Source: JAICUF01 sp038250675
GTDB lineage: Bacteria; Gemmatimonadota; Gemmatimonadetes; Gemmatimonadales; GWC2-71-9
Assembly (NCBI GenBank): GCA_038250675.1
Contig: JBBSCB010000002.1
Span: forward strand, 124,001 to 188,000
Length of the DNA: 64,000 bases
Direction of reading: 5' to 3'
The notes under the pieces are model-generated. The model did not search any database, was not told the origin of the DNA, and saw nothing but the letters and a program-made list of their open reading frames with translations. How positions within the stretch are numbered: the first letter of the stretch is position 1; each line of letters starts with the position of its first letter. This document shows, one piece after another, positions 42,811 to 51,978 of this stretch. The position numbers were made by a program, and so were the translations under genes.

Positions 42811-44360
42811 TGCGTTCACGTGCGGTCGCCATTCTCGCCCTCGTCGCGGCCGCCGGGGCCTGCAAGAAGGCGCCACCTCCGCTGGCATATCAGGCGGTCC
42901 CGGTCGAGCGCCGCGACATCATCGTCTCCGCGCAGGCCGCCGGCGCGATCCAGCCCGATACCACTGTCGAGGTGAAGTCGAAAGCCTCGGGCGAAGTGCT
43001 CCAGATGCTGGCCGAGACCGGCCAGGAGGTGAAGCAGGGCGATCTGCTGGTCAAGATCGACCCCCGCATCCCCCGCAACAACCTGGATCAGGCGCAGGCG
43101 GACCTCACGGTGGCGCGTGCCACCCTGGCCAACGCCACCGCCCAGAAGAAGCGGTCGGACGAGCTCTACAAGTCGCAGGCGATCACGCAGCAGGAGCACG
43201 AGCAGGCGGTGCTGGACTACGCCAACGCGCAGGCTGGCGTCATCCGCAGCACGGTCTCCGTGGAGAACGCCAAGATCCAGCTGGCGGACGCCAACGTGCG
43301 CGCGCCGACCAGCGGCACGATCATCGAGAAGGACGTCGAACGCGGCCAGCTCATCGCATCGGCCACGGGCAACGTGAGCGGCGGCACCACGCTCCTCAAG
43401 ATGGCCAACCTCAGCCTGGTACAGGTGCTGGCCCAGGTGGACGAGACCGACATCGGCAAGATCAAGCCGGGCATGCCCGCGACGGTGACGGTGGACGCCT
43501 ATCCCAACCGCCCGTTCGAGGGCACCGTCCTCAAAATCGAGCCGCAGGCGGTGGTGACCCAGAACGTCACGATGTTCCCGGTCCGCGTGCGGATCAACAA
43601 TCAGTCGGGACTGCTGCGGCCCGGCATGAACACCGAAGTTCAGATTCACATCGGCGAGCGTGACAGCGTGCTGGCGGTGCCCAACGCGGCGCTCCGCACC
43701 ACCAAGGACGTGGGATCAGCCGCACAGGTCCTCGGGCTCTCGCCCGAGGACGTGCAGAAGCAGCTCGCGGCGCAGCCCGCGCCGCCGCCGCCCTCGGCCG
43801 CTCCGCAGAACGATTCGGCGAGCCGCGTGTCCATGGGCGCCACCACACCCAGGGACTCCGCGGCCAAGGCGGGCGGCAATACGATGACCCTGCCCAACGG
43901 CGCCACCGTTGCACTGCCGCCTGGCGTCACTGCGGCACAGGTCCAGGCCATCATGCAGAAGCGCATCAGCGGCCAGCAGCCCACCGCCGAGGAGACGGCA
44001 CTGCTCCGGAAGGTGTTCCAGTCGATGGGCGGCGGACGGGGCGGCAACGGACGGGTGGGTGGCAACCGGCGCAACAACGCCGCGGACTTCGGCGGCGCCT
44101 ACGTCGTGTTCATCAAGCGCGCGGGCCAGATCCTGCCGGTCAACATTCGGACCGGGCTCACCGACCTCGACTACAGTGAAGTGGTCAGCGGGCTGCAGGA
44201 AGGCGATTCGGTCCTCATGCTGCCCAGCGCGGGCATGATCCAGGCGCAGCAGGACATGAAGGAGCGGATCAACCGCGTGACCGGTGGCGGCGGCGTCCCC
44301 GGCATGAAGCAGCAGACGCCGACCACGCCGACCGCCCGCCCGAGCGGCGGAGGGAGGTAG
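42807..44360 (+). CDS. MacA-like periplasmic adaptor lipoprotein with a long insert
   Basis: A 517-residue membrane-fusion protein. Lipobox A-A-A-G-A-C (Cys about 20), biotinyl-lipoyl part (V-K-S-K-A-S-G-E-V, E-V-K-Q-G-D-L-L-V-K-I-D), a hairpin of about 95 residues, the second lipoyl half (V-R-A-P-T-S-G-T-I) and a beta-barrel domain. Between the barrel and the last domain (from about residue 430, Y-V-V-F-I-K-R) lies an insert of roughly 120 residues rich in Ala, Pro, Gly and Asn. Links ABC permease and TolC. Overlaps the ATPase stop by four bases. Confidence 0.9.
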   Translation: MMRSRAVAILALVAAAGACKKAPPPLAYQAVPVERRDIIVSAQAAGAIQPDTTVEVKSKASGEVLQMLAETGQEVKQGDLLVKIDPRIPRNNLDQAQADLTVARATLANATAQKKRSDELYKSQAITQQEHEQAVLDYANAQAGVIRSTVSVENAKIQLADANVRAPTSGTIIEKDVERGQLIASATGNVSGGTTLLKMANLSLVQVLAQVDETDIGKIKPGMPATVTVDAYPNRPFEGTVLKIEPQAVVTQNVTMFPVRVRINNQSGLLRPGMNTEVQIHIGERDSVLAVPNAALRTTKDVGSAAQVLGLSPEDVQKQLAAQPAPPPPSAAPQNDSASRVSMGATTPRDSAAKAGGNTMTLPNGATVALPPGVTAAQVQAIMQKRISGQQPTAEETALLRKVFQSMGGGRGGNGRVGGNRRNNAADFGGAYVVFIKRAGQILPVNIRTGLTDLDYSEVVSGLQEGDSVLMLPSAGMIQAQQDMKERINRVTGGGGVPGMKQQTPTTPTARPSGGGR

Positions 44361-44363
44361 TCC

Positions 44364-45575
44364 ATGCTGGTGGGAGAAACCGTCGCCGTCGCGTTCCAGT
44401 CCATCCGGGCCAACAAGCTCCGGGCCGGGCTGACCATGCTCGGCATCATCATCGGCGTCGGCGCCGTGATCACGATGGTGGCGCTGGGGTCCGGCGCGCA
44501 GAAATCCATCGAGGACCGCATCGCGGCACTGGGCGCCAACATCCTGACCGTCTATGCGGGCCAGGGCTTTCGCGGCGGCATCGGATTCAGCGACAAGACC
44601 CAGCTGACCACGGACGACTACGAGGCGCTCCGGCGTGACGCCAGGCTCATCAAGGCGGTGGTGCCGGAGCTGCAGGGCAACCAGCAGGTGCAGTTCGGCG
44701 GCCAGAACATCAACACCACCGTGCTGGGCACCACCGCCGGCTATGTGCCGATGCACAACTACACGGTACCGTACGGCCGCATGTTCAGCGACGGCGACGA
44801 CCAGGCGCGGCAGCGCTACGCCGTGCTTGGCGCGGCGATCCCGGAGATGCTGGGCGGCAATCCGGCCGCGATGATCCACCAGACGATGCTCATCCGCGGC
44901 GTGCCGTTCGAGATCATCGGCGTGCTCAGCTCCAAGGGCGCGTCCGGCTTCTCCAATCCCGACGAGCAGATCATCATCCCGATCCAGACGGCGCAGTTCC
45001 GCATCTACGGGACCAAGCGGATCCGGTCGCTGTCGGTGCAGGTGGCCGACAACGTGCCGCTCGAGTCGGGCATGGTGGACATGGAGCGGGTCCTGCGGCG
45101 CGAGCACAAGATCCGCCCCGGTGCCGACGACGACTTTCAGGTCCGCAACCAGCAGGACTTCCTGGCGACGCAGCAGCAGGCCACCCAGGTCTTCACGTCA
45201 CTGCTCGCCAGCATCGCAGCCGTCAGCCTCATCGTGGGCGGCATCGGCATCATGAACATCATGCTGGTGTCCGTCACCGAGCGCACCCGGGAGATCGGCG
45301 TGCGGAAGGCGCTGGGTGCCACCCGGCTGAACATCATGCTCCAGTTCCTGATTGAAGCGCTGGTGCTCTGCCTGACCGGCGGCGCGATCGGCATCCTGCT
45401 GGGAGTGGGTGCGGCCGTCCTGCTCTCCCGGCTGGCCCAGTGGAACGTGCTCATTTCGCCGACGTCGATCGTGGTGGCCTTTGCCTTCAGCGCCATCATC
45501 GGGCTGTTCTTCGGCATCTGGCCGGCGCGGCGGGCGGCGAGTCTCGATCCCATCGTGGCGCTGCGCTACGAATAG
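44364..45575 (+). CDS. MacB/FtsX-type ABC permease
   Basis: A 403-residue inner-membrane protein. One N-terminal helix after A-N-K-L-R-A-G-L-T-M-L-G-I-I-I-G-V-G, a large periplasmic MacB core (about 45-275), and three C-terminal helices with the G-G-I-G-I-M-N-I-M-L-V-S-V and R-T-R-E-I-G-V-R-K-A-L-G-A motifs of the FtsX/MacB family. Closes the operon three bases after the adaptor. Such mechanotransmission pumps extrude periplasmic substrates (antibiotics, peptides, toxins) through TolC rather than moving them across the inner membrane. Confidence 0.93.
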   Translation: MLVGETVAVAFQSIRANKLRAGLTMLGIIIGVGAVITMVALGSGAQKSIEDRIAALGANILTVYAGQGFRGGIGFSDKTQLTTDDYEALRRDARLIKAVVPELQGNQQVQFGGQNINTTVLGTTAGYVPMHNYTVPYGRMFSDGDDQARQRYAVLGAAIPEMLGGNPAAMIHQTMLIRGVPFEIIGVLSSKGASGFSNPDEQIIIPIQTAQFRIYGTKRIRSLSVQVADNVPLESGMVDMERVLRREHKIRPGADDDFQVRNQQDFLATQQQATQVFTSLLASIAAVSLIVGGIGIMNIMLVSVTERTREIGVRKALGATRLNIMLQFLIEALVLCLTGGAIGILLGVGAAVLLSRLAQWNVLISPTSIVVAFAFSAIIGLFFGIWPARRAASLDPIVALRYE

Positions 45576-45588
45576 CGCAGATGGGCGT

Positions 45589-45594
45589 TATCTT
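45589..45594 (+). promoter_or_regulatory. putative -10 box close to the DUF5916 start
   Basis: TATCTT, then eight bases, then ATG 45603. The gap is too short for a leader with ribosome site, so the transcript may be leaderless. Confidence 0.4.
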
Positions 45595-45602
45595 CGACGC
45601 CC

Positions 45603-47873
45603 ATGAGCCTGCTTCCCCTGTTGTTGCTGCAGATCCAGGCCGCCGCACCCGTTGTCGAGGGCCGCGGCGCGCCTGAGGTCTCGATCCCCCGTATCGAAGC
45701 CGAAATCGCCGTCGACGGCCGGCTGTCGGAACCGGTCTGGACCGCCGCCACCCGGCTGGGTGGCTTCTCCCAGTACCAGCCGGTCGACGGCCGCCCGGCC
45801 GAGGAACGGACCGACGTCCTGGTGTGGTACAGCCCCACCGCCATCTTCTTCGGCATCGTGGCGCACGATCGCAATCCCGGCTCCATCCGGGCCACCGTGG
45901 CCGACCGGGACCACATCGGCAACGACGACAACGTCACGATCTACCTGGACACATTCAACGACCGGCGGCGGGCGTTCTTCTTTGGCGTCAATCCGCTGGG
46001 CGTGCAGGATGACGGCGTCCGGAGCGAGGGGGCCGGCACCGCGGCCGGGAACCTGGGCGGCGGCAACGTGGACCGGAACCCGGACTTCATCTACCAATCC
46101 CGCGGCCAGCTCACCGATTCGGGGTATGTGGTGGAAGTCCGCATCCCCTTCAAAAGCCTGCGCTTCCCCGGCAGCGGCGCGCAGCGCTGGGGCCTCAACA
46201 TCGTGCGCGACATCAAGCGCACGGGCTACGAGGACACCTGGACCGACGCGCGGCGCGCCAACGCGAGCTTCCTCACGCAGAGCGGCACGATCACGGGACT
46301 GCATGACCTGCACCGCGGCGTGGTGACCGAAGTCCAGCCCTTCGTCACCGCGACGGCCAATGGCGGGCCGAACGACGTCTCGGGCCGCTTCGAGCGCGAC
46401 GCGATCAACCCCAGCGCCGGCGCCAATCTCAAGCTGGGCTTCACCAACATGGCGCTGGACGCCACCATCAACCCCGACTTCAGCCAGGTCGAGTCGGATG
46501 CGGGGCTGGTGACGGTCAACGAGCGCTTTGCGCTGTTCCTGCCGGAACGGCGACCGTTCTTCCTCGAGGGGATCGAGCTGTTCTCCACGCCCAATCAGCT
46601 GGTGTACACCCGCCAGATCGCCGATCCGATCGGCGGCGCCAAGTTCACCGGGAAGTTCGGGCGCTATAACATCGCCTACCTGGGCGCATTGGACGATGCC
46701 TCGCCCGACAATGCATTGTTCAACATCGTGCGCGTGCGGCGCGACCTGAGCCGCTCCTCGGCCACCGGCCTGACGTACACCGACCGGATCGCCGGCAGCG
46801 ACTATAATCGCGTGCTCGCCGGCGACGCCCGGATCGTGTTTGCCCGGCTGTACTTTGTCCAGGCACAGCTCGGCGGGTCCTGGACCCGCGACACGGCCGG
46901 CACCAGAAAGGCGCCGATCTGGGAAGCCGAGTTCGACCGGACCGGGCGCGGCTGGGGCTTCAACTATCAGCTCAACGCGATCGGCTCCGAGTTCGAGACC
47001 CGGTCCGGCTTTGTTCCGCGCAACGACATGGTCTCCGCCCATGCCCTCAACCGCCTGACGTTCTACGGCGCGCGCGGAACGCTGGTGGAGAACTTCACGA
47101 TCTTTGCTGGCCCCACCCGGATCTGGCGCTATCAGGACTTCGGCTCCCGCGCGCCGATCGAGGGCGATGATGCGTTCAACACGATGACGCGTTTTCGCGG
47201 CGGTTGGGCGCTTGATGCCAGCATCCGCCGCACGTTCGTGACCTACAACGCGTCCGCCTATGCCGGCGTGACCGTGGGTGACAGCATCACGCCGTACCAG
47301 CCGCCCGCCCGCCTCGACAACGCGTTCACCACCAGCGTCCGGCTCGCCACCCCCACGTTCCGGAGCTTCAACGCCGACCTTCGCCTGCAGCGGTCCGAAG
47401 TCGCGATCTTTCCCGAAGCGTCCGAGGGACGCGAGACCCGGGTCACCGCCAACCTCGAGTTGCGGCCGGCGGCCTCGGTCCGCGCGGGACTCTCGACCAC
47501 GCTTTCGCGCATCACGCGGCGCCGGGACGGCAGCGAATTCGCACGGACGCTGATCCCCCGGCTCCGGCTGGAGTATCAGCCCAGCCGGGCGTTGTTTTTT
47601 CGCGCCATCGGCGAATACCAGTCCGAGCGACGGGCCGCCCTGCGCGACGGCGTCAGCGGTGTGCCATTGCTCGTAAACGGCGTGGTCCAGCCGGGCTCGG
47701 AGTCGGGGCGGTTTCGCCTCGACCTGCTGACATCGTACGAGCCGACCCCGGGCACCGTGGCGTTCCTGGGCTACGGTACCACGCTCCTGGGACCCAGCGC
47801 GACCGGCGTGAGCAGTCTGGTGCGCGCCGCCGATGGGTTCTTCGTCAAGCTGGCCTATCTGTTCCGGAGCTGA
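45603..47873 (+). CDS. DUF5916 outer-membrane protein with N-terminal CBM9-like domain
   Basis: A 756-residue protein. After a short hydrophobic start, residues about 25-230 form a carbohydrate-binding family 9-like domain (I-D-G-R-L-S-E-P-V-W-type opening as A-V-D-G-R-L-S-E-P-V-W, later F-F-F-G-V-N-P-L-G-V-Q-D-D). From about 235 the F-N-P-D-F-S-Q-V-E-S-D-type motif (I-N-P-D-F-S-Q-V-E-S-D) and L-F-L-P-E-R-R-P-F-F-L-E-G mark DUF5916, followed by a beta-barrel ending in L-F-R-S. Function unknown; the architecture suggests surface polysaccharide or glycan handling. The end shares one base with the next, broken frame. Confidence 0.9.
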   Translation: MSLLPLLLLQIQAAAPVVEGRGAPEVSIPRIEAEIAVDGRLSEPVWTAATRLGGFSQYQPVDGRPAEERTDVLVWYSPTAIFFGIVAHDRNPGSIRATVADRDHIGNDDNVTIYLDTFNDRRRAFFFGVNPLGVQDDGVRSEGAGTAAGNLGGGNVDRNPDFIYQSRGQLTDSGYVVEVRIPFKSLRFPGSGAQRWGLNIVRDIKRTGYEDTWTDARRANASFLTQSGTITGLHDLHRGVVTEVQPFVTATANGGPNDVSGRFERDAINPSAGANLKLGFTNMALDATINPDFSQVESDAGLVTVNERFALFLPERRPFFLEGIELFSTPNQLVYTRQIADPIGGAKFTGKFGRYNIAYLGALDDASPDNALFNIVRVRRDLSRSSATGLTYTDRIAGSDYNRVLAGDARIVFARLYFVQAQLGGSWTRDTAGTRKAPIWEAEFDRTGRGWGFNYQLNAIGSEFETRSGFVPRNDMVSAHALNRLTFYGARGTLVENFTIFAGPTRIWRYQDFGSRAPIEGDDAFNTMTRFRGGWALDASIRRTFVTYNASAYAGVTVGDSITPYQPPARLDNAFTTSVRLATPTFRSFNADLRLQRSEVAIFPEASEGRETRVTANLELRPAASVRAGLSTTLSRITRRRDGSEFARTLIPRLRLEYQPSRALFFRAIGEYQSERRAALRDGVSGVPLLVNGVVQPGSESGRFRLDLLTSYEPTPGTVAFLGYGTTLLGPSATGVSSLVRAADGFFVKLAYLFRS

Positions 47874-48052
47874 TGCCGACGCCCACCGCGGACACCATCA
47901 TCGTCGGTGCCGACGTTGCCGGGCTGGCGGCGGCGCCCACGCTCACGGCAGGCGGACGGCGCGTCGAGGGATTTCACGCGCCCGACCTGACGCGCATGAG
48001 CGTCCGCGCGCTGGGGTGCCATCCTGAGCGGCGGCAGGCGCCGATCGGCGGT
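47873..48052 (+). pseudogene. 5' remnant of an FAD/NAD(P)-dependent oxidoreductase
   Basis: The first 30 codons read D-T-I-I-V-G-A-D-V-A-G-L-A-A-A, a dinucleotide-binding motif in which the middle glycine of G-x-G-x-x-G has become Asp, followed by G-G-R-R-V. Likeness to amine-oxidase-type flavoproteins stops after about 33 residues, and the frame runs antisense into the ClC gene. The rest of a 400-500 residue enzyme is missing, so this is a fragment. Confidence 0.5.
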
Positions 48053-48054
48053 GT

Positions 48055-50016
48055 TCAGCGCGCCGCCACCTCGGCGGTCAGGTCATCGCGCTCCCGGGGT
48101 CCGGTGTCGGTCATGCCGAGCGCAGACACCCCTGTCAGCGTCCGCTCGTACGCCGCGAGAATGTGGGTGCGGGTGATCAGTCCGAGCAGCCGGCGCGTGC
48201 CCGGCTCGATGACCGGCACGGCGGTCGAGCCGCGGACGCCCAGGCGGCGGATCGTCTCCAGCAGCGTATCGGCCAGCGTTACCGCCTCGGTCTGAGTGAC
48301 CAGATCGGCGGCGCAGAGCATGGCCGCCGGCTCGTGGTCCCGCGCAACCCGCCCCAGGTGCGCCACGGTCACCACCCCCAGCAGAATTCCCCCCGCATTC
48401 ACCACCGGGTAGGTCGTCTGGCCGCCGTGGCCCAGCCGCTCCAGCATCAGCGGCAGCGGCGCGTCGGCGAGGAAGACCAGTGGCTTGGGATCGAACGCAT
48501 CGGAGACGCGGAGTCCCAGGAGCACATCGCGGTCGGTACCATGCTCGAGCCGCTCGCCGCGACGGCGCAGCCAGCCGCTGTAGAGGGAATCCGGCTCCAG
48601 CCGGCGGGCGATGTGGTGGGAGATGACCGTCGTAAGCATGAGCGGCAGCACGATGGCGTAGTCGTTGGTCATCTCGAAGACGATCAGGATGCCGGTGATG
48701 GGGGCGTCCGTGGCGCCCGCGATCAGCGCGCCCATGCCCACCAGCGCGTACGCCTCCGGATGGAGGTGCATCCCCGGAAAGAGTCCCGCCATCGCCACGC
48801 CGAACGCGCCGCCGGTGGCCGCACCGATGTAGAGCGAGGGCGTGAAGACCCCGCCCGATCCACCGGTGTTGAGCGTCAGCGACGTCGCCACGATCTTGCC
48901 GATCGCGAGCAGGGCGAGCGAGTACCACGCCATCCGGCCGAACACCTCGAGGTGCACCGCGAGGTGCCCGTAGCCGACCAGCAGCCCGTGCGAGAGATAG
49001 ACCAGGCCGCCCACAAGCAGGCCGCCGAGCGCGGGGAGCAGCGCACCGGGCAGTCGGCTCCGCCTGGCCCAGCTGTCGGTGTGGAAGTAGGCCCATACGA
49101 AGCACGCCGAGACGAGCCCGGCCACGACCCCGAGGAGCGGATAGATCAGGATGACTTCGCGCACCAGCGTGTAGCCGTACTCGTGTGGAATCGGGAATGC
49201 AGGGTGATTGCCGAAGAACGCGCGTGACACCACCGCCGCAACGACGCTGCTGACCACGACCGCCGGAAAGGCGGCGGCCGAGAACGATCCCAGGATCTCC
49301 TCGATGGCAAAGAAGGCGCCCGCCAGCGGCGCGTTGAACGCCGCCGAGATGCCGGCCGCCGCGCCGGCTCCGACGAGCACCGTGATCCGGTCGGGGCCGA
49401 ACCGGAAAACACGCCCCAGGAACGAGCCGATGGCGGAGCCGAGGACGGCGACCGGGCCTTCGCTGCCGGCCGATCCGCCACTGCCGATCGTGATGGCGCT
49501 GGCCGCGGTGCGGGCGAGTGCGGGTCGGGCGGGGACGTCGCCGCCGCGCCGGGCGACCGCGGCCTGCACGTCCGGCACGTTCATCCCTTCGTGACCGCGC
49601 CCAAAGCGCCGCATCACGAACCAGGCCGCCGCCAGCCCCGCGCCGGTGAGCAGCGGACGATAGGCGAGGAACGCGCCGCGGGGGAAGATCGTCCCGGGCC
49701 ACCGGTAGAACAGGTAGAACGCCGCGTCGATCGCCTTGTAGAACCCCACGACGCCAAGCGCGCCGCCAATACCGACGGCCACGCTGAATCCCAGCAGGAT
49801 GCTGTTCTCGCTGAAGCCCAGCAAGTTGAACGCATCCACCAGGGTGTACCACGCTCCGCGCGCCGCGTCCACCGGCTCCCCCACCACTTCGATGGCGCGG
49901 TGCGGTGCGCGGCGCGCGCGGCGCCACAGCTGCCGGATGACGCGCCAGATGGTCTGCTTGGCGCGCTGCCGGGCGATTTCGGGATCTGAGTCTGTCGGAG
50001 GGCCCTGCACCGTCAT
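48055..50016 (-). CDS. ClC-family chloride channel/antiporter with C-terminal CBS pair
   Basis: A 653-residue membrane protein. ClC filter motifs are present: G-S-G-G-S-A-G-S-E-G-P (the G-S-E-G-P version of G-R-E-G-P keeps the gating glutamate), G-G-S-G-G-V-F-T-P-S (G-x-F-x-P) and the late G-M-G-A-L-I-A-G-A-T-D-A-P segment. Two CBS domains occupy about 500-640 and probably bind adenine nucleotides. About 45 residues of basic cytoplasmic sequence precede the first helix. ATG 50016 is preceded by GAGAGA; a TATTAT box lies some 35 bases upstream. Confidence 0.92.
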   Translation of the reverse strand: MTVQGPPTDSDPEIARQRAKQTIWRVIRQLWRRARRAPHRAIEVVGEPVDAARGAWYTLVDAFNLLGFSENSILLGFSVAVGIGGALGVVGFYKAIDAAFYLFYRWPGTIFPRGAFLAYRPLLTGAGLAAAWFVMRRFGRGHEGMNVPDVQAAVARRGGDVPARPALARTAASAITIGSGGSAGSEGPVAVLGSAIGSFLGRVFRFGPDRITVLVGAGAAAGISAAFNAPLAGAFFAIEEILGSFSAAAFPAVVVSSVVAAVVSRAFFGNHPAFPIPHEYGYTLVREVILIYPLLGVVAGLVSACFVWAYFHTDSWARRSRLPGALLPALGGLLVGGLVYLSHGLLVGYGHLAVHLEVFGRMAWYSLALLAIGKIVATSLTLNTGGSGGVFTPSLYIGAATGGAFGVAMAGLFPGMHLHPEAYALVGMGALIAGATDAPITGILIVFEMTNDYAIVLPLMLTTVISHHIARRLEPDSLYSGWLRRRGERLEHGTDRDVLLGLRVSDAFDPKPLVFLADAPLPLMLERLGHGGQTTYPVVNAGGILLGVVTVAHLGRVARDHEPAAMLCAADLVTQTEAVTLADTLLETIRRLGVRGSTAVPVIEPGTRRLLGLITRTHILAAYERTLTGVSALGMTDTGPRERDDLTAEVAAR

Positions 50017-50163
50017 CAATTCTCTCTCCACCACGCGGTTTCGGCATGCATAATAACCGAGGCGCGACGAATCGGGCCCCCACCTGAAACCGGCCGCCAT
50101 TCGGCGGCGTCCTGATATGAGGTCCCGCCGCCAACCTCGCCGTCAATTTTGCCGGAGCGCCCC

Positions 50164-51078
50164 GTGCCTCGAGCCGCCATACTCACCGCGATCGCGTGTC
50201 TTGCCCTGCTGGTTTCCCGCACGCCGGTCGTGGCGCAGATCCGCGCCGACCCGCTCATCGCGCGGGCCGACAGCGCCGCCGCCGCCCGGGATGTGGGCCG
50301 CGCGGCCGCCCTGTATCAGCAGGCGCTCAAGCGAGCCCCCGACGACGGCGGCACCTGGATGAAGCTTGGCTCAGTTCAGTACGCCGCGGGGCAGTTCCGG
50401 GAGGCGGCGGCGTCCTTCCACCGGGCCTCGACCTACAAGGTGCCGTTCGCCATGTACAATGCGGCCGCATCCCTGGCACGCCTGGGAGATGGCGCTGGCG
50501 CGATCGCGCTGCTCGATACCGTCGCCCAGAACGGCTTCACCCTGGTCCAGCTCATCCGGAACGACAGCGATTTTGTGGCGCTGCGCGCCGATCCGGCCTT
50601 CGTGGCGGTGGTGGATCACGTGCAGCGCAACGCCACGCCCTGCGCCGCCGAGCCCAAGGCGCGCCAGCTCGACTTCTGGGTCGGCGACTGGACCGTGTCC
50701 CGCGGCAGCACGCAGGTCGGCACCAGCAGCGTGCAGCTCATCCTCGGCTCCTGCGTCGTGCTGGAAAACTGGTCCGGCCGCTACGGCGACACCGGCAAGA
50801 GCTTCAACGTGTACGACGCGAGTCGCGACGAGTGGCAGCAGTACTGGGTGGCCGATCGAATGCAGGGCTCCGTCTTCTACACGCAGGGCGTCTACATCGA
50901 TGGCCGGCTCCAGTATCGCCATGCGGAGTCGCGCCAGCCGGACGGATCGACGTTGCTGCGCCGCCTGGCGTTCTTCAACCTGGATCCCGATCATGTCCGC
51001 CAGTTTGCCGAAAAGTCGACCGACGGCGGAACGACCTGGACGCCGGAGTACGACTTTCTCTACACCCGGAAGCGCTGA
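50164..51078 (+). CDS. exported TPR protein with DUF1579-like C-terminal domain
   Basis: A 304-residue protein with a signal peptide (1-20, ending V-V-A-Q). Residues about 30-125 form two to three TPR units (A-A-A-L-Y-Q-Q-A-L-K-R-A-P-D-D, A-A-A-S-F-H-R-A-S). The C-terminal half starts L-D-F-W-V-G-D-W-T-V and continues with W-Q-Q-Y-W-V and S-T-D-G-G-T-T-W, the pattern of DUF1579-type calycin-like folds. GTG 50164 follows CGGAG. Divergent from the ClC gene. Function unknown. Confidence 0.8.
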   Translation: MPRAAILTAIACLALLVSRTPVVAQIRADPLIARADSAAAARDVGRAAALYQQALKRAPDDGGTWMKLGSVQYAAGQFREAAASFHRASTYKVPFAMYNAAASLARLGDGAGAIALLDTVAQNGFTLVQLIRNDSDFVALRADPAFVAVVDHVQRNATPCAAEPKARQLDFWVGDWTVSRGSTQVGTSSVQLILGSCVVLENWSGRYGDTGKSFNVYDASRDEWQQYWVADRMQGSVFYTQGVYIDGRLQYRHAESRQPDGSTLLRRLAFFNLDPDHVRQFAEKSTDGGTTWTPEYDFLYTRKR

Positions 51079-51153
51079 GGCCGGCCCTGCTGGCGCGACG
51101 GCGGTCCGGGCGGTAGCGTTGCTGATTCCCCAACCCGCAGCGCGGAGGTGTTG

Positions 51154-51978
51154 ATGGAGTCGGCCCGCGACACACCGGCTGACGTGCCGCTCGACCCGCA
51201 GGCAGCGATGGCGCCGTCGGCGATGCCCCGGGCGGTGACGCCGCCGGCCGAAGCCACATCCGCCGATGCCGGCCCACCCGATACGCTGGCGCCCGTAGCC
51301 GAGTCGTCCCCGCGGGGTGTCCACCGGCATCACTGGATCGTGCGCCTGACCCACTGGGTCAACGCGATCGCGCTGACCGGCCTCATCGCCAGCGGCCTTC
51401 AGATCTACGAGGCGTTTCCCCATTTTGGGCAGAAGGGCAACGTCTACGGCGTACCCAATCCGTTCGACATGACCACGTTTCCACGGTGGTCCCGGCTCGG
51501 CGGCTGGCTGGCGGGCGGACTCAACTGGCATTTTGCGCTGGCCTGGGTCTTCGTCGGCAGCGGGCTCCTGTACCTGGGTTACATGCTGGCGTCGGCCGAG
51601 TGGCGAACCCTCGTGTTCCGGCCCCGCGACATCGGCCCGGCCGTGCAGATGCAGCGGTACTATCTGCACCTCCGCCGCGATCACCCGGCGCAGGGCAAGC
51701 ACAACGCGCTGCAGAAGGGCGCGTACACGTTTATCCTGGCGCTGGGCGTGCTGAGCGTGCTGACCGGCTTTGCGGTGTACAAGCCGGTGCAGCTGCCGGG
51801 GCTGGTGACGCTGTTCGGCGGCTACGAGCTGGCGCGGTACTGGCACTTCGTCGCCGTCTGGCTCTTCGTGGCCTTCACCCTGGTGCACGTGATCCTGGTT
51901 GTCGTCGTTGACCCGGCGTCGCTTCGCGGCATGATCACCGGCTGGTACCGGGGGAGATTTCCGAGCCATGGCGCCTGA
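51154..51978 (+). CDS. cytochrome b561-type membrane subunit
   Basis: A 274-residue protein with a 60-residue Ala/Pro-rich N-terminal tail and four transmembrane helices. Likely haem-ligating histidines are in R-H-H-W-I-V-R-L-T-H-W-V-N (helix 1), N-W-H-F-A-L-A-W (helix 2) and W-H-F-V-A-V-W-L-F-V-A-F-T-L-V-H (helix 4), as in formate dehydrogenase gamma and Ni-Fe hydrogenase b subunits. The ATG has GGAGGTG just upstream. Overlaps by 11 bases the molybdopterin enzyme, for which it would be the membrane electron partner. Confidence 0.88.
   Translation: MESARDTPADVPLDPQAAMAPSAMPRAVTPPAEATSADAGPPDTLAPVAESSPRGVHRHHWIVRLTHWVNAIALTGLIASGLQIYEAFPHFGQKGNVYGVPNPFDMTTFPRWSRLGGWLAGGLNWHFALAWVFVGSGLLYLGYMLASAEWRTLVFRPRDIGPAVQMQRYYLHLRRDHPAQGKHNALQKGAYTFILALGVLSVLTGFAVYKPVQLPGLVTLFGGYELARYWHFVAVWLFVAFTLVHVILVVVVDPASLRGMITGWYRGRFPSHGA

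Noticed and set aside
48083..50146. 687-codon minus-strand frame overlapping the ClC gene in another phase
   Set aside because: The frame with ClC filter motifs and CBS domains is the coding one; this parallel frame is Arg/Gly-rich noise.
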